From Excoecaria cochinchinensis (lineage: Eukaryota > Streptophyta > Magnoliopsida > Malpighiales > Euphorbiaceae), in assembly GCA_947683425.1 (NCBI GenBank), contig CANTUQ010000073.1, positions 11,367,501 to 11,431,500 of the forward strand: a stretch of 64,000 bases of DNA. Direction: 5' to 3'. Made by a program: the position numbers and the translations under genes. Positions 32,553 through 45,117 of the stretch are shown piece after piece; the stretch's first letter is position 1, and each line of letters begins with the position of its first letter. The notes below the pieces were generated by a model. It was not told the DNA's origin. It saw only the letters and a program-made list of their open reading frames with translations, and did no database searches.

Positions 32553-33884
32553 ATGCACCGTATCTTAGACGATATTCAAACTTGGGAAAATAACACTCTT
32601 GCCCCCCTTTCTGGACTGAAATTTTTACGCAGAATCAGAATAGATTACAACCTCCTTTTGGCTGCGACCCACTTCTGGGACCCTCGCTTTCATGTTTTCA
32701 GGTTCACCTACCAGGAAATATGCCCCCTGCCTGAGGAACTTGCTGCTATTCTCGGGAGTTGGTATCCTCCTAGTGCTCTGCCCTGTGTTCCTCGCTGCGG
32801 TTTGGTTCAAACTCGCGATATTGCTCTGTCCTTAGGTATTGCTCCTTCTAATGCTGCTCGTCTAATTCCTCAGGGCCTTGTATTTGCCTTAGAACCTCTG
32901 ATCGAAGCACTAGATGAATTTTCCCACATTCCTTCATACAAGGTAAGTATCATCTTTTTTTTCTGCCTGATGAAGTATCTGGTGGTGACTTCAGAGGAGC
33001 TGCTTGGAGACCTTCGTCTGTTTGGGATTTTGGACGACTTTCTCCACGGGCTGACCCCTTTCCCACTTATTCTGGCTGAGACTATCTTGGGTTTGGACTC
33101 TGTCCGTGCCGGGTCTACCACTTCATTCTCTGGGAGCCCCTTATTACTCCACGTACGTCATTGTTTTAAAGGTAGTGCGTCCCTTGTGTATTTTCGCACT
33201 AGCTTTTCTTAGCGGGAAGTGCGTCCTTTCGGATTTTCACACAACCCAATGCCTAATTTTTGCCTGAAGTAAATCCAACTTACTCCAGCTGCTTTTCTTG
33301 GCCTTTTATTTTCTTTTCTATGGCTTTTATTTATTTTATTTTTTCTTCTTTTTTCTTTTTTTCTTTTGCTTCTCCTTTCAGATTTGGTTGCAGGAGAAGT
33401 TGAAGTTGTTGTCAGAGCCACCTCCTAGGGTCATTAGTCAATATTCGGTGAAGCATTTTCTTCCTCGCCAGCGCCTGTACCTACCTGGGACCCCTAACGA
33501 AGGCATTACCAGATTCGGTGAGATATCAGATGATGACTTCCCTTATCCAGTGCAGTTATTGATGGATCTTTCGGATGCATTCCCTTATGCGGCCTTCGTG
33601 AAGCAACCTTCTACATCATGGCCCGTTGTTCCCATCAACTCGGAATGACTCAGGATGTAGTGAGACTCCCTTTATCTTTTCAAGGTGGAATCTTTTCTGC
33701 GGCTTTTGCTTCCCGCTATCATGAGCTCTGGCGCCGACTTCCATTGAAGACTATCATACCTTCGTTTGGGAACCATTCTGCTATCTCCACCAGTGCGTAC
33801 AAGAGATGGATACTTAGCCTGGCGTTTGATAACCGAACACGGCGACTGAGGCATTTGACTAGCGAGAGTAGTAGTAGGGCATAG
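32553..33884 (+). pseudogene. Antisense gene in D: plant mobile domain / DUF7745-like protein
   Basis: Exon 1 (32553-33152, 200 codons) starts MHRILDDIQTW and contains LLAATHFWDPRFHVFRFTYQ, CPLPEELAAILG, GDLRLFGILDDF and PFPLILAETILGLD, a pattern I associate with retrotransposon-borne plant mobile domain proteins (ATHFWDP..FRF..PLPEE). A donor GTACGT and acceptor TTTCAG bound an intron of 229 bp (33153-33381), phase 0. Exon 2 reads IWLQEKLKLL to a stop at 33648, and coding continues in another frame from 33618 (MARCSHQLGMTQDV) to 33884, so one frameshift is present. It is antisense to D. A remnant of the same gene is in B. The molecular role is unknown. Confidence 0.65.
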
Positions 33885-34115
33885 TTTAGCTTTACATGCG
33901 TTTTAAGCAATATGTTTCTTTTTAAAGCAGAATCGGACAACGATGTAAATGAATAAATCAAGTCTCATTTTATTTCACAAAGTTATGTACGTTTCAGTAC
34001 GATTTCAAAACACATGATCATTTTAGTACCGATTCAATTATGCACGACTACATTCATTCATGGAACCAAATCTTGATAGCATCAAACTCCTGTCTCCAAT
34101 CAGCCCTCGCGGGGC

Positions 34116-36457
34116 AGCAACTTGAAGACATTACGCACTAACAGAGGAGGAGAGTTCACTTCTAGAGAATTCAATCAATACTGTGAGAAGCATGGAATAC
34201 ACAAAGAGCTGACTGCACCCTACACTCCAGAGCAAAACGGAGTAGCAGAAAGGAAGAACAGAACAATTGTTGAAATGGCAAGAAGTATGCTAAAGAGTAA
34301 GGGGCTACCTTATAAATTTTGGGCGGAGGCAGTGACTACTGCTATTTATTTGATTAATCTCTCACCAACAAAAGTTGTCCTTAACAAAACTCCCTATGAG
34401 GCCTGGTCAGTTAAAAAGCCTTCAGTTGAGCATCTTAAAATTTTGGGTGTATTGTTTATGTATTAATTAATGCACATGAAAGACATAAGCTAGAAGAAAA
34501 ATCAATTAAGTACATTTTCGTTGGTTATTGCTCACAAACTAAGGCTTATAGGGTCTATAATCCAGCAACTAGTAAAGTGATTGTAAGCAGGAACACAATG
34601 TTTAATGAGGAAGACAGTTGGCAATGGGAAGACAAAGGAAAAGCTCCTGCATTTCAAATCGAAGATGGTGAAGAAATACATGGCAGGGAAACGAGAAGCA
34701 TGACCACGTCATAATCAAATTCTGCCGTGAGTCCAGATGGTTCAAACTCCAGTAGGCAGATCAATTCGCACGACCTCAACACACCAGGGCAGCAGCTCAA
34801 ATTCATTTAACAGTGGTGCATGCTCTGCAGATGGAGATACAGACAATGACAATGATAGTGAGACACCACCTAGGAAGTTCAGGTCACTTAGAGAGATCTA
34901 TGAGTCTTGCACACTAGCTCTCTACATATCTGAACCCTCCTCATATGAAGAAGCAGCAGAGAGGTCAGAGTGGAGACTAGCAATGGAGGAGGAAATGTCA
35001 GCAATTGAGAAGAATGAAACCTGGAGTTTGGTTGATCTACCAAAGGATAAGAAAGCCATAGGTTTGAAATGGGTATTCAAAACCAAATATAATCCAGATG
35101 GAACTCTACTTAAGCATAAGGCAAGGCTAGTGGTGAAGGGCTACTCACAAAGGAAAGGGATAGATTTTGAAGAAACTTTTTCTCCTGTGGCGAGGTTTGA
35201 AACAATTCGGGTGGTACTATCAATAACAGCATTTCTCAAGCTTTGTGTTTATCAATTTGATGTCAAGTCTGCTTTTCTTAATGGAGAACTAAGTGAGGAA
35301 GTTTACGTAGCTCAGCTTGATGGGTTTGTTAATCAAGAGAGTCCATATAAGGTCTACAAACTTAAGAAAGCCTTATACGGGCTTAAGCAAGCTCCCAGGG
35401 CATGGTACATGAAAATAGATACATATTTTCTGCAATTTGGCTTTAAAAGAAGTGAAAATGAGCCAACAATATACATTAAGAGCTGTGGGGAGTATGATTT
35501 TTTATTAGTATGTTTGTATGTTGATGATATGATATATGTGGGGTCTAACAGCTCTTTAATTGCAGAATTTAAAATCCAAATTATGCAGAAATTTAACATG
35601 ACAGATCTGGGCTAGCTTCACTACTTCTTGGGAATGGAAGTAAGGCAATGTAAGGAGGGGATCTTCATAGCTCAAAGGAAGTATGCAATGGATCTTCTGA
35701 AGAAATTTAGCCTGAACGGGTGCAATGCAGTAGAAACACCCATGAATGTGAATGAGAAACTTCAGGAGGATGATGGGTCCAGAGCTGTTGATGCTCAAAA
35801 ATTCAGAAGTTTAGTTGGAGGTTTAATTTATCTCATGCATACAAGGCCGGATATCATGTTTGCAGTGAGTTTGATATCAAAGTTTATGCACAAACCAACA
35901 AAACACCATTATGGAGCAGCTAAGAGAGTGTTAAAGTATGTCGTAGGAACTCTAGCAATGGGGATTTGGTATTGTCAAACTAAATCTCTGAAACTAGAGG
36001 GTTATTGTGACAGTGATTGGGCAGGTTCATCAGTTGATAGAAGGAGTACAACAGGGTTTTGCTTTACTCTTGGATCAGGTGTAGTCACACGGAGATCAAA
36101 AAAGCAATCTACGGTTGCCTTATCATCGTGCGAGGCAGAATATGTAGCTGGGGGAGCAGCAGCGTGCGAAGCCATTTGGATGAGAAAGCTCCTGCTTGAC
36201 CTGGGTATAAAGCAAGACGGGGCAACTGAAATTCACAGTGATAATAGCTCTACTATAGCTATGACAAAAAAACCCCGTCTTTCATGGTCGAGCTAAGCAT
36301 ATAGAAATAAAGCATCATTTTATAAGGGAGCTAGTAGCTAAGAAGGAAATCAGCTTAAAGTTCTGCAGGACAGATGATCAGGTTGCTGACATCTTCACAA
36401 AAGCGTTGTCATATTCCAGATTTAGTTATCTAAGAAGTAAGCTTGGGATGGCGGAGT
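34116..36457 (+). pseudogene. Copia pol: integrase, reverse transcriptase, RNase H
   Basis: Integrase (34122-34466) has TNRGGEF, where the family has Asp before the Arg-Gly-Gly, followed by the Glu region NGVAERKNRTIVEMARSM. A frameshift near 34440 leads to HKLEEKSIKYIFVGYC. A stop at 34712 precedes reverse transcriptase (34737-35615) with [36 protein letters not shown] and the catalytic [14 protein letters not shown] at 35613 interrupts DLGxLHYFLGMEV. RNase H (35628-36296) has SDWAGS, LSSCEAEYVA and HSDNSS. A one-base insertion in an A run near 36266 shifts the end, which continues as HGRAKHIEIKHHF and DQVADIFTKAL to about 36457. At least four lesions. Confidence 0.88.
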
Positions 36458-36473
36458 TTGAATTAAGAGGGGG

Positions 36474-36775
36474 TGTTACGAATGTGATTCAAACCACTAA
36501 CAGCTAGTAGGAAGTGGTTTTGATGATTTTTAGTAAGTTCCTTGATTGTAGGAACTGTCATTAGTGATTCTTATTTAGTGGGATCATGATCCCACATTAT
36601 TATATAATGTTCTTGTTTCTAGGAGTTTAGTTATTTAAGTTTAGCTATTTATTAGCATGTTCCTCTGTTATGTTTTATACAGTGTGTTTTTGAATCATTA
36701 AATAAAAGGATCGCTTTGTTCTTGCATTGTGTTACTTTTCATATCTTCTACTATCTTTAAAGTTTTACTCTAACA
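36474..36775 (+). repeat. 3' LTR of copia element C
   Basis: It starts TGTTACGAATGTG after the purine tract AATTAAGAGGGGG and ends near TCTAACA, about 302 bp. AATAAAAGG near 36701 could serve as a polyadenylation signal. Confidence 0.65.
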
Positions 36776-37240
36776 ATCTCTTATATATATAGTCCAGCCT
36801 TCTTAAATGTAAGCCTTTAATGATATTTGAGTGGTTATAATGGCTATCTAATTCATTCTGTGACGTATTAGCCGTTATGAATTGTCATAAATGCCACAAC
36901 AACTGGTGAAGAGGTTTTTACTTATAGTACTGACTTATAAGTCTGTTATATCCATAAAATAGCCTGGCTTACAATAGTAGTTAGGTTATTATAAGTCGCC
37001 CCTAGATGCTATAACATTTATGTCATCATGGGTGTTGTTTTTTAGGTCACTGTTGGTGCTCTCGAGGAATGTCATTATGGTGCTAAAATTGTTTTGGCAA
37101 TATACTTTGGTGTTGTTAGCTCATTTCGAATTTTGAATTAAAATAACTCTTCGGCTTTCGTGCATTGGGGGCACTGCAGCCATGCATGTGGCGTACGAAA
37201 TGTTTTAATGCCTTCCACGTGTTGTATGGTGTATAGGCCG
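36776..37240. other. Unassigned sequence before the antisense gene of G
   Basis: AT-rich, no coding region and no repeat that I recognise. Confidence 0.4.
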
Positions 37241-37247
37241 GAATTCC

Positions 37248-39476
37248 TATATATAGCTATGTAAGGGTAGAAATTCATTTATTCATTCTTGCTCTTGCCT
37301 TCTTTCTGCTTTTGCTTCTTTTGCACATGGGTGTACAAGTCTTGAGAGGTTTTTGATGACGGTGCCGAGGTTGTGGTGCCAATTGTTGTCATTGCCTCGG
37401 ATCTCGCTTCCAAGTTAGTTTCTTTGTTATATCTTTATTTTAATGACTTTGATAGATAGTTCTAGTGAGAGTGGTTTGAGGTTAAATGATCGTTATTGGA
37501 TGATAGCCCTCCAAGTAGCTTTAGGGTAGAGAGTGAACTATTACACTAGGTATCGTAATTTCCATGGTTATTAAAACCAGACCGACCGGTTGAATCGCGA
37601 ACCGGTTGGTTCAACTGCAGAAAACCGGATTGGGAAAAAATCGGGAAGAACCGGATTGAACCGGCCAAAAACCGGGTCTAATTTAAAATAATTAATAAAA
37701 TAATTATTTTTTCATAAAAATAAAAAATAAATAATCTAATAAATTTTATTTAACAAATAATTGGTTTTTTTACTATTTAATCACATTTGAACTTAATGAA
37801 AATAATATAATGATTTAATAATTTAATAAAATACAATAGAATAAAAATTGAATAAATTATTAAAATTGGTAAACTTAAAGATAATTTTCTATCATTTTTT
37901 TTAATTTCACCTACAGTTATTGAATAATTTAATTTTTAAATTAAAATTCATAAAATAAAATATTTTAACAGAAAATAACTAATCAAGTAATAATTTAAAA
38001 AAAATAAAAGGTGAAAAAATATTATTACTAGTATATTTGAGGCATATGTTAAATATTTTGATTAATTTCTTTTTTTGAGTAGTAGTATTTATAAAAATTA
38101 TACTAATTAATAATATTTTAAAAAATATAAAAAAATTCGGTTGAACCCGGTCGAACCACGAACCCTCAGCCTTGTCGGTTCTTTATCCGGTCCAGTTTTA
38201 ATAACATTGGTAATTTCTGAGGGAAGGAAAAGGAAATGGCTTCCTAGGGTTGGAAGTATAAGCTCCACTATTAGAGATAATGACAGAAAAATGCTCAGAA
38301 AGAAGTTCAAGATTCCTCCTCAATATGAAATTAGAGTGTCGACAACGTCATTCAAGGCCAATGGAATGCCATCTTAGTAAGCGAGCTCTGGTTATGTATG
38401 AGGCTATTATGGAGGCTGGTGTTCATCTTCCATTAAATCAGTTTGAGGATGAATTGTTGGAATAGTATGGCATCACCATAAGCCAATTGCATCCCAATGA
38501 ATACCCTTATAGGATTGTAGCTATGGGTTGTGAAACATGATATTGAGCGTACCGTGAGGCTATTTTGAGCTACTCGTGTCATAGGCTTAAGGATTAATGC
38601 TGAATATTATAATTGTATGCAAGCTCGGGCAAGCTTTAGGGTTTTCTTTGGGAATCATAACTCCTTGAAAATTGAAAAAAAAAATCATTTTTTCATAGTT
38701 AAACATAACTATGAAGATTTCCCCCTGAAGACCACCTAAGGTCATGTAATAAACAAATGCAAGGATATTCCATTGCTGACTGTTGAGGAAGAGGCTATTT
38801 TATATTGGTGGAGAGAGCTATCTTCCACCAAGGTGAATTTGAGGGAGTTGATTGGAGCAAACTTTGGTACTCTACTGGAGTAAATTAAGCCGAGCAAGAA
38901 GACTCAGAAAAAAAATTGGTAATTTTCTTTACATCATCTTAATGATATTCACTGATATTGTTCTCATTGATGACTTGTTTTATTGAGAAGATAAAGTAGA
39001 AAAGGTTGAAAGGGACTGGTAGTGAATAGTCAAGTCCAGTAGAGAAAATATGGGCCTGGCAATAAACAACACTGATAGTGGGGATAATACCACAGTTGCT
39101 GCGGCCACAAATATCCTTGAGCCTGTTATTTTTGTATTTGAAGAAGAGGTGTCTGAGAAGACCATCTAGGAGTTAAAGGATAAAATAACGAGTTATTGGA
39201 GGAAGCAACGAATAAGTTGTTGTCCAAAGTTGTGAAACAAGAGAAATCAGTTGTTGAACTGTAGTAGAAGTGCGACAAGGGTGAAAAAAAAAGCCAAACT
39301 TGCAAAAGCAAACTTTCCAAAATGCAAGGAAGAGCTCGAATCAACTAATGAATTACTAACGAAGAGCAACGAGAAGAAAAATGACCTCAATAAAGAAAAA
39401 GTGGTGGAGCTAAAGAGAAAGGTGATGACTTAGCTATTGAGAGGTATATTGCCCGTGGCAAAAAGCTGGTCAACCT
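37248..39476 (+). pseudogene. Antisense gene of element G: gypsy-type putative transposase, broken
   Basis: A TATA run (37248-37255) precedes an acidic start (FDDGAEVVVPIVVIASDLAS, about 37349-37410). After the inverted-repeat insertion at 37562-38210, coding resumes with KKFKIPPQYEIRV, EAIMEAGVHLPLNQFEDELL, YGITISQLHPNEYPYRIVAM, CMQARASFRVFFGNHNS and EEAILYWWRELSS, then a Lys/Glu-rich coiled coil (39180-39430). Many stops and shifts occur. The last piece, past element H, is 45279-45345 (IKEKYPNEDWAWMDEVYP). The LHPNEYxxR pattern with a C-terminal coiled coil is what I know as the 'transposase (putative), gypsy type' family. It is antisense to the pol of G. Confidence 0.55.
37562..38210. mobile_element. 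Inverted-repeat element (MITE-like), 649 bp
   Basis: Ends are CCATGGTTATTAAAACCAGA on the left and, as reverse complement, CCAATGTTATTAAAACTGGA on the right, flanked by TAATTT (37556-37561 and 38211-38216). Subterminal sequence is full of CCGGTT and AACCGG, and the centre is very AT-rich. No protein. The superfamily is uncertain. Confidence 0.65.
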
Positions 39477-39911
39477 TAGGGTTGATCAGTTTTTGGGTCA
39501 AACCGACCAAACCGACCAAGTCAAACCGACCAAATCGGAAAAATACGGATTTGGTGGTTTTCCAGTCGGGTTGGTCGGTTATTTTTGTTTTAAAGTTGGG
39601 TTATGTTGGTTATGGGCTAAATAGTCGGTTTTTGGCTAACCCGACCATTTTCTTCTTCACTTCGATATCGTCTCTCTGCCCCAATCTCTCTGTTCTGCCT
39701 CTATCTCACTCTCACTCTCTCTTTGTGTCAATCTCTGTCTATCTCTATCTCGATCTATCTCTCTGTCCCAATTTCGCTCTCTCCTCAATCTCGTTGTCGC
39801 TCTCGATATCGGTCTCACTCTCCCTCACTCGGTTTTGTGCCATCAACCAGGTATGCTGTTTTTTGCCATTTTCAGTTGATGTTTCTTTCTTGAGATCTAG
39901 ATTTGAAGATT

Positions 39912-39977
39912 GATTTTGATTTTGATTTTGATTTTGATTTTGATTTTGATTTTGATTTTGATTTTGATTTTGATTTA
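39912..39977. repeat. GATTTT microsatellite
   Basis: About 11 uninterrupted copies of the hexamer GATTTT. Confidence 0.95.
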
Positions 39978-40919
39978 TCTGAAACTAGATCTAGATTTTC
40001 CATTAATTTCTCCCTGATTTTGATTTTCCTAATCGAGATCTAGATTTATATATTATGCTATCAAATCTCCTTGGTATGCCCATAATATCATGTCTTTACC
40101 TTAATTATTTTGGGTTCAACTTGGTATTGAGCTAGATGCTTCTTGTGATTTATATGATTTATCTGTAATTTTGGCTGCTGATTTATGAATTTATCATGGT
40201 GTCCCATTAATTCTTAAATCAGATTACCAAATTCTCATTAAAGTTATCAATCACCCGTTAAAGGTTTCTGCTACTCTTTAACAGCTTCTCCTCTTACCTT
40301 AGCAACTCAATTAGCTTCATGTTTCTGATAGTTTATATCAATAATATCCGATGTTTGGATAGGAAAAAAAAATAGAAGCGACTCTAGTTAAGTAGGCTCC
40401 TGTTTTGAGAAAAATCTCTTTCTCGGGTTTTTTTTTTCTTTTTTATTATTATTTTACTTTCTCTTTCACTTCTATTGTTATTTCAACTAGAAGATTATGA
40501 TTTTTATATTTTTCAAACTTTTTATTTGTTTGCTGATTGAATTTATGAGAATTTCTTTTGATTGTTTTCTGGATTGGATTTTGATTTGGGAGCTAATCAC
40601 AGCCCCATGCTGCTTGTAGGCATAAATGAAATGGGTAGTTTTTAATTTCTGTAGATTTTTGGCCTTGCATGGATAATTTGATGGTGGACAGATCTGGGTT
40701 ATTCTTATTTGATTTCTTATAAGCCAATAGAAGGAAGCTTATAGAGAATGAAGTAATTTAGGAGCTGGATTACTTAGGAGCTGAAGTAATTTAGCTATTT
40801 TGATAATGATTTTGTGATTCTGATGTATAAAATTATGTAATATGATAAATTTTATTAAAAAAAAGACAATTTAGATTTTTTTTTATATTTTAATATAATT
40901 ATTATATGATTTATTATTT

Positions 40920-43900
40920 TATTTGGTAATAAATTTGTATTTTTTATGACAAATTTAAAATTCGTCACGAAATTAAATATTTTTAATGACGAAATGCTGC
41001 TTCTTGTTAAAACCATTAAGCATTGGTTACGTAATTATCGTCACAAATAAATATAATTTTCGTCACTAAATCTAATACTTTAAGTGACGAAAAATGATTT
41101 CGTCATTAAATTAATGTATATTAACGATGAATATAAATCCTCGTATTACGTTACATTTTAGTGACATAAATAGGGATAAAAATAATTGTCACAAAAAATA
41201 GTTTTAGTTACAATTTTTTATTGTCATTAAATTATATTTTTTTATTACAATATTAATATTGTAACTATAAATATTATATCGTTATTTATGAACTAACAAG
41301 TCGACAAATTATGACAAATATACTTATCATATATGCATTATATTAAAAATGACACATTTTAAATTTAAAGTCATACAATCAATTAAATTTCTAAAGAAAA
41401 TCTAATATAATGTATTTATTCAAATAAAAGGTTAATTAAAAAAAATATACTGTCTAATACAAAATATTAAATTTGCATCCTAATTAAGAAATAAAATCTG
41501 TTGAAATTTCAAAATTTGCATCCTGTTCCTGCAAAAAAAAAATCTTATAGTAGATAAAAAAAAAACTCAATTTATACACATTACGATTCTAATGATACTG
41601 CACGATTATTTGATTTTCTTAAACTACTCTTCAAATTATTGCGAAATTCAGGTAATTATTATTTTTTTATCCTTTCACTATACCCATCTGCCCTCTACCT
41701 ATTTAGTTTTACTATTCATTCAATCAAAATACAAATATGTTACTTAATTCTACTGAAATTTCGGCAGAATTCCTTCTATAATATTGCCTATCCCCCTGTA
41801 AACAGAAAATGCTTAACATTCAAAGTAGAATCCCAAGTGTACTGACATGTAAACACCTTCGACATATTTTACTGCATTGCAAAAACATACTTGCCAAGAT
41901 AAATTACAAGCCACAACCAAGTAGTAAATGATCTTTCATAATAACATCCATAGCCCAACAAAATTACTTAGCATACCTTGATGAACAAAATAAGCATATT
42001 GGATCTCTTATCCTGTCTCCTAAAACCTTGATTAACAAAATAAGCCGCTTGCAAAATAGAGCTATATATTAGTTCTGCAAGAGAACTCTCTTAGAGCTAC
42101 ATATCAGAAGGGCAGAATACTGCCATAAACACAAGAAATGCAACAAGAAAACTGCAGGTTTGCTGGAAGTTTGCATATAGAGCCCTAAAAACATAATCTG
42201 ACAGTAGCATGCATGTGTAGGTAAAAAAATGCAATAATACGTGCACATCCTGGTTTACTATTATTAGTCACATTGGGAAAGAAGAATAGTTTGAAGAAAA
42301 AAATATAACCAATAAAGGCAAAAGCAAATATATATAGTCATATAGATTAACTCTGAAAGAAATAAAAAGATTTAAAGATAAGCAATAATTTATTCCCAAC
42401 AGAAAACCAAATTATTCCTCTCATCTGTGATAGATCCAAATTATGTTCAGGCCAGAAATAGATAGAAAAAGAATACACCTCATGTTACAAGATCAACTAG
42501 CTACAAAGACAACATGGTATGCTAAATAATTAAGAACACAAAATGACGCAATCAAATTTCATAAGATATTGATATGTCCCTTTTCAGTTTTAGTTAAAAG
42601 CAATTAAAACCTCCCAAGTTTTAAATTTGACTGATGAACTTCATAGTGAATGACCCTACATCCATATAGAAATAGGCAAAATTTACATAGGCAACTAGTT
42701 TGAGATTAAGGGCAAAATAAGACAAATATAAAAAGGGATACAAAAATAAGGATTCTGATGTATATTATCCTAAATTTAAGGAAAAATTAGAGTATAGATG
42801 GAACACAAGAATCAAGTTCTGTAATAACGTTATTCAAAATGCCCATCTACAACAGCTAAAAGACCCAATAATACAATACTAAAAAACCAATTAGAAGAAA
42901 TACTGCCTTTCTCCAATTAATTTTATAAATCACCAACCAACCACAGCCAAATTGGAACCCAGAACACATCAAGTAGAGAACATATCTTCTGGAGGTAAAA
43001 CAAAATCAATATTCCATCTTCATTTTTCCTTTGAAGTTCAGCCATGATATAAAGAACAATCTCTGAGAAATATGGAGTAAACACACTGCAATAGAAATTA
43101 GGTGGTCTGAAATTAGATTCTCATTAGCTAGTTATATACATAAGGAAGCCATGGAAAAAAAATAGAAAGAGAGAAGGACATGATCTGAAATTAAAATCTC
43201 ATTAGCTGGTCTTCTAATCTCTGCCCTAAACCACCATTCTTGAATTAATAATCAATATCACTATCACATTATAAAGAATCAATCAAGAACATATGCCAAT
43301 TTATTCCAAGACCAAATGAAAATCAATTGAAGAATGAAATTAGATAGAGAAAAGAAAAAAAAAAAGAGAGCTATACATACCGATAAATAAGAAAGCTAAT
43401 CGGTGATAGAGGCTTTGATCGGTGGCTGGCCAAGGAAACTCCGGTGATGGTGGCTGAGTGAAAGAAGAACAGAGGAGGAAGAGAAGAACAGAAGTATCGA
43501 GCAGGTGCACAAGTGAATTGGGATTTGCGGTAATAAAAAACAACATCGGCGATCGAGGCGAGGAGACGAGATCAGGAGGCTTCCACTGACAGCGACAAAA
43601 GAGGTTACGGTGGTGAGGCGGCTTCCACGGATGGCTGCTGCTTCAGCTTCGATCGAGAGAGATGGTGCAAGCGAGACAGAGAGCGACAGAGAGAGGAAAG
43701 AGGAAAAAATGGGATTTACATTAAAATATTATATTTTAATAAATAATTTATTTTATTTTAAATTTTTATTATATTATTAATTAATTAAATTTTTTATATA
43801 ATTTAGTTATTTTTATAAAAAAATAGATGATAAACTATTTTTGGTTATTAAAAAATTTGTGAAGGACATTTTTATTTATAATATAAAATAATTTATTTAT

Positions 43901-45117
43901 AATAAAATTTAATTGTAGTACATTTTTATTACAATCAATTGTGACTAAATATTATAGTAGCACAAATTGATTGTATTAGTAATAAATTTATATTTAGTCA
44001 CAATATATTAATCTTTTCGTAACATGTTTGTTTGTCATGAATTTAATTATTTTTTATAACATAATTTACTTGTCGTATATTAAGATTGCAACCAATTGTA
44101 ACAAAATATTATTATTGTCATAAATTAATTATACTCGTGACGAATTTATATTTCGTCATAATATATTCATTTTTTTGTGATATATTTAATTGTCATAAAT
44201 AAAATTATTTGACACAATAATTTTATCATCGCTAATGCATACAATTGTGACAAAAATAATCTATATCAAAACAATAAGTATTTCATGACGAATTTATATA
44301 TAGCAAATAATTATTTTTTTGGTTAATAAAATTTTCCCTTCGTATCAAAAGGGGCAAAATTGTACCTCATCATAATATATTTATTTTTTGTGACACATTT
44401 ATTTGTCATAAATAAAATTATCTTTAGAACTAAAATTTTTCTGAAAAAATAATTAGAAATTTTTTTTATCTCGTTATCTTATTTATGACGAATTGATTTT
44501 ATCCTAACTAATTTATTAAATTGTAACAAAAATAATTAATGTCACAAAAAATAAGTATTTCATAACTAATTTATATGTCACAAATAGTAAATTTTTCCGT
44601 TATAATTTTTCCCTCCAAAAGAAAAAGATTGAAAATTTTTCCTTCATATCAAAGGTGACGAAATTGTATCTCGTTACAGTATATTCATTTTTTGTGATGC
44701 ATTTATTTGTCATAAATATAATATTTATTTATATCGATATGTTATTTGTGACGAAATGATTTTATTATCACTAATTTATTTAATTATGACAAAAATAATT
44801 CGTCACAAAAAAATAAATATTTTGTGATGATTATATACGTTGCAGTAGGTTATTATTTTGTCATTAAATTTTTTCCCTCCAAAAAAATGGTGAAAAATTA
44901 TATCTCCTAAATAAATCATGACGAAATATATTTTTTCGTCACAAAATTATTCTTTTAGTGACGATAATTAAAACATAAAATGACGCAAGATAATTTCGTC
45001 ACTGTAATAAATAGTATGGTGACGTTTTAAAAAATTCGTCGTTGTAAGTTATAATTAGTGACGAAATTTTATGTGTCATTTAAAAATTCGTCACAAAAAG
45101 TCAAATTTCTTGTAGTG
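40920..45117 (-). mobile_element. Element I: deleted CACTA element within H
   Basis: The right end, read on minus, is CACTACAAGAAATTTGACTT, a standard CACTA terminus. From 43870 to 45117 and again from 40940 to 41250 there are many GTGACGAAA / TTTCGTCAC copies, the subterminal repeats expected of such elements. On minus, 43710 to 43370 looks like a leader exon ending in a donor (ATCGGTATGT), then an intron-like stretch. No transposase remains. The left terminus cannot be located exactly. 41300-43340 holds no coding region that I can identify. Confidence 0.6.

Larger units (their letters stand above)
26430..34113 (-). mobile_element. Element D: minus-strand Tat-like element with two extra genes, 5' part lost
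   Basis: The 3' LTR is at 26430-28472. Going right (upstream in the element) come a polypurine tract, a 52-bp tandem array, a sense ATHILA-ORF1-like pseudogene, a divergent promoter region, an antisense plant-mobile-domain gene, and the post-pol block CTGATTGGAGACAGGAGTTT (34088-34108, minus). There the element stops at a Ty1/copia fragment, so pol, gag and the 5' LTR are missing. The insertion site was inside a CACTA transposase remnant. CCTGG (26425-26429) would be the left copy of the target duplication, and its partner is lost. Confidence 0.75.
34114..36775 (+). mobile_element. Element C: 5'-truncated Ty1/copia retrotransposon
   Basis: It starts abruptly within integrase at the junction with D and ends with a short 3' LTR. 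No 5' LTR, primer site, gag or protease is present, and no target duplication can be shown because the left end is missing. The domain order integrase, reverse transcriptase, RNase H is diagnostic for copia. Confidence 0.85.

Noticed and set aside
32942..32974. A second intron in the antisense gene of D (GTAAGT at 32942)
   Set aside because: Reading straight through keeps the frame and gives the FFFCLMKYL stretch expected at that point, so the donor-like site is probably not used.
36776..37560. A host gene promoter or first exon near 37250
   Set aside because: The TATA box and acidic start lead into the gypsy-type transposase remnant, so it belongs to element G.
39437..39913. 158-codon frame with Ser/Leu-rich repeats
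   Set aside because: It crosses the left end of the hAT-like element and reads through its C/T-rich leader. Not a gene.
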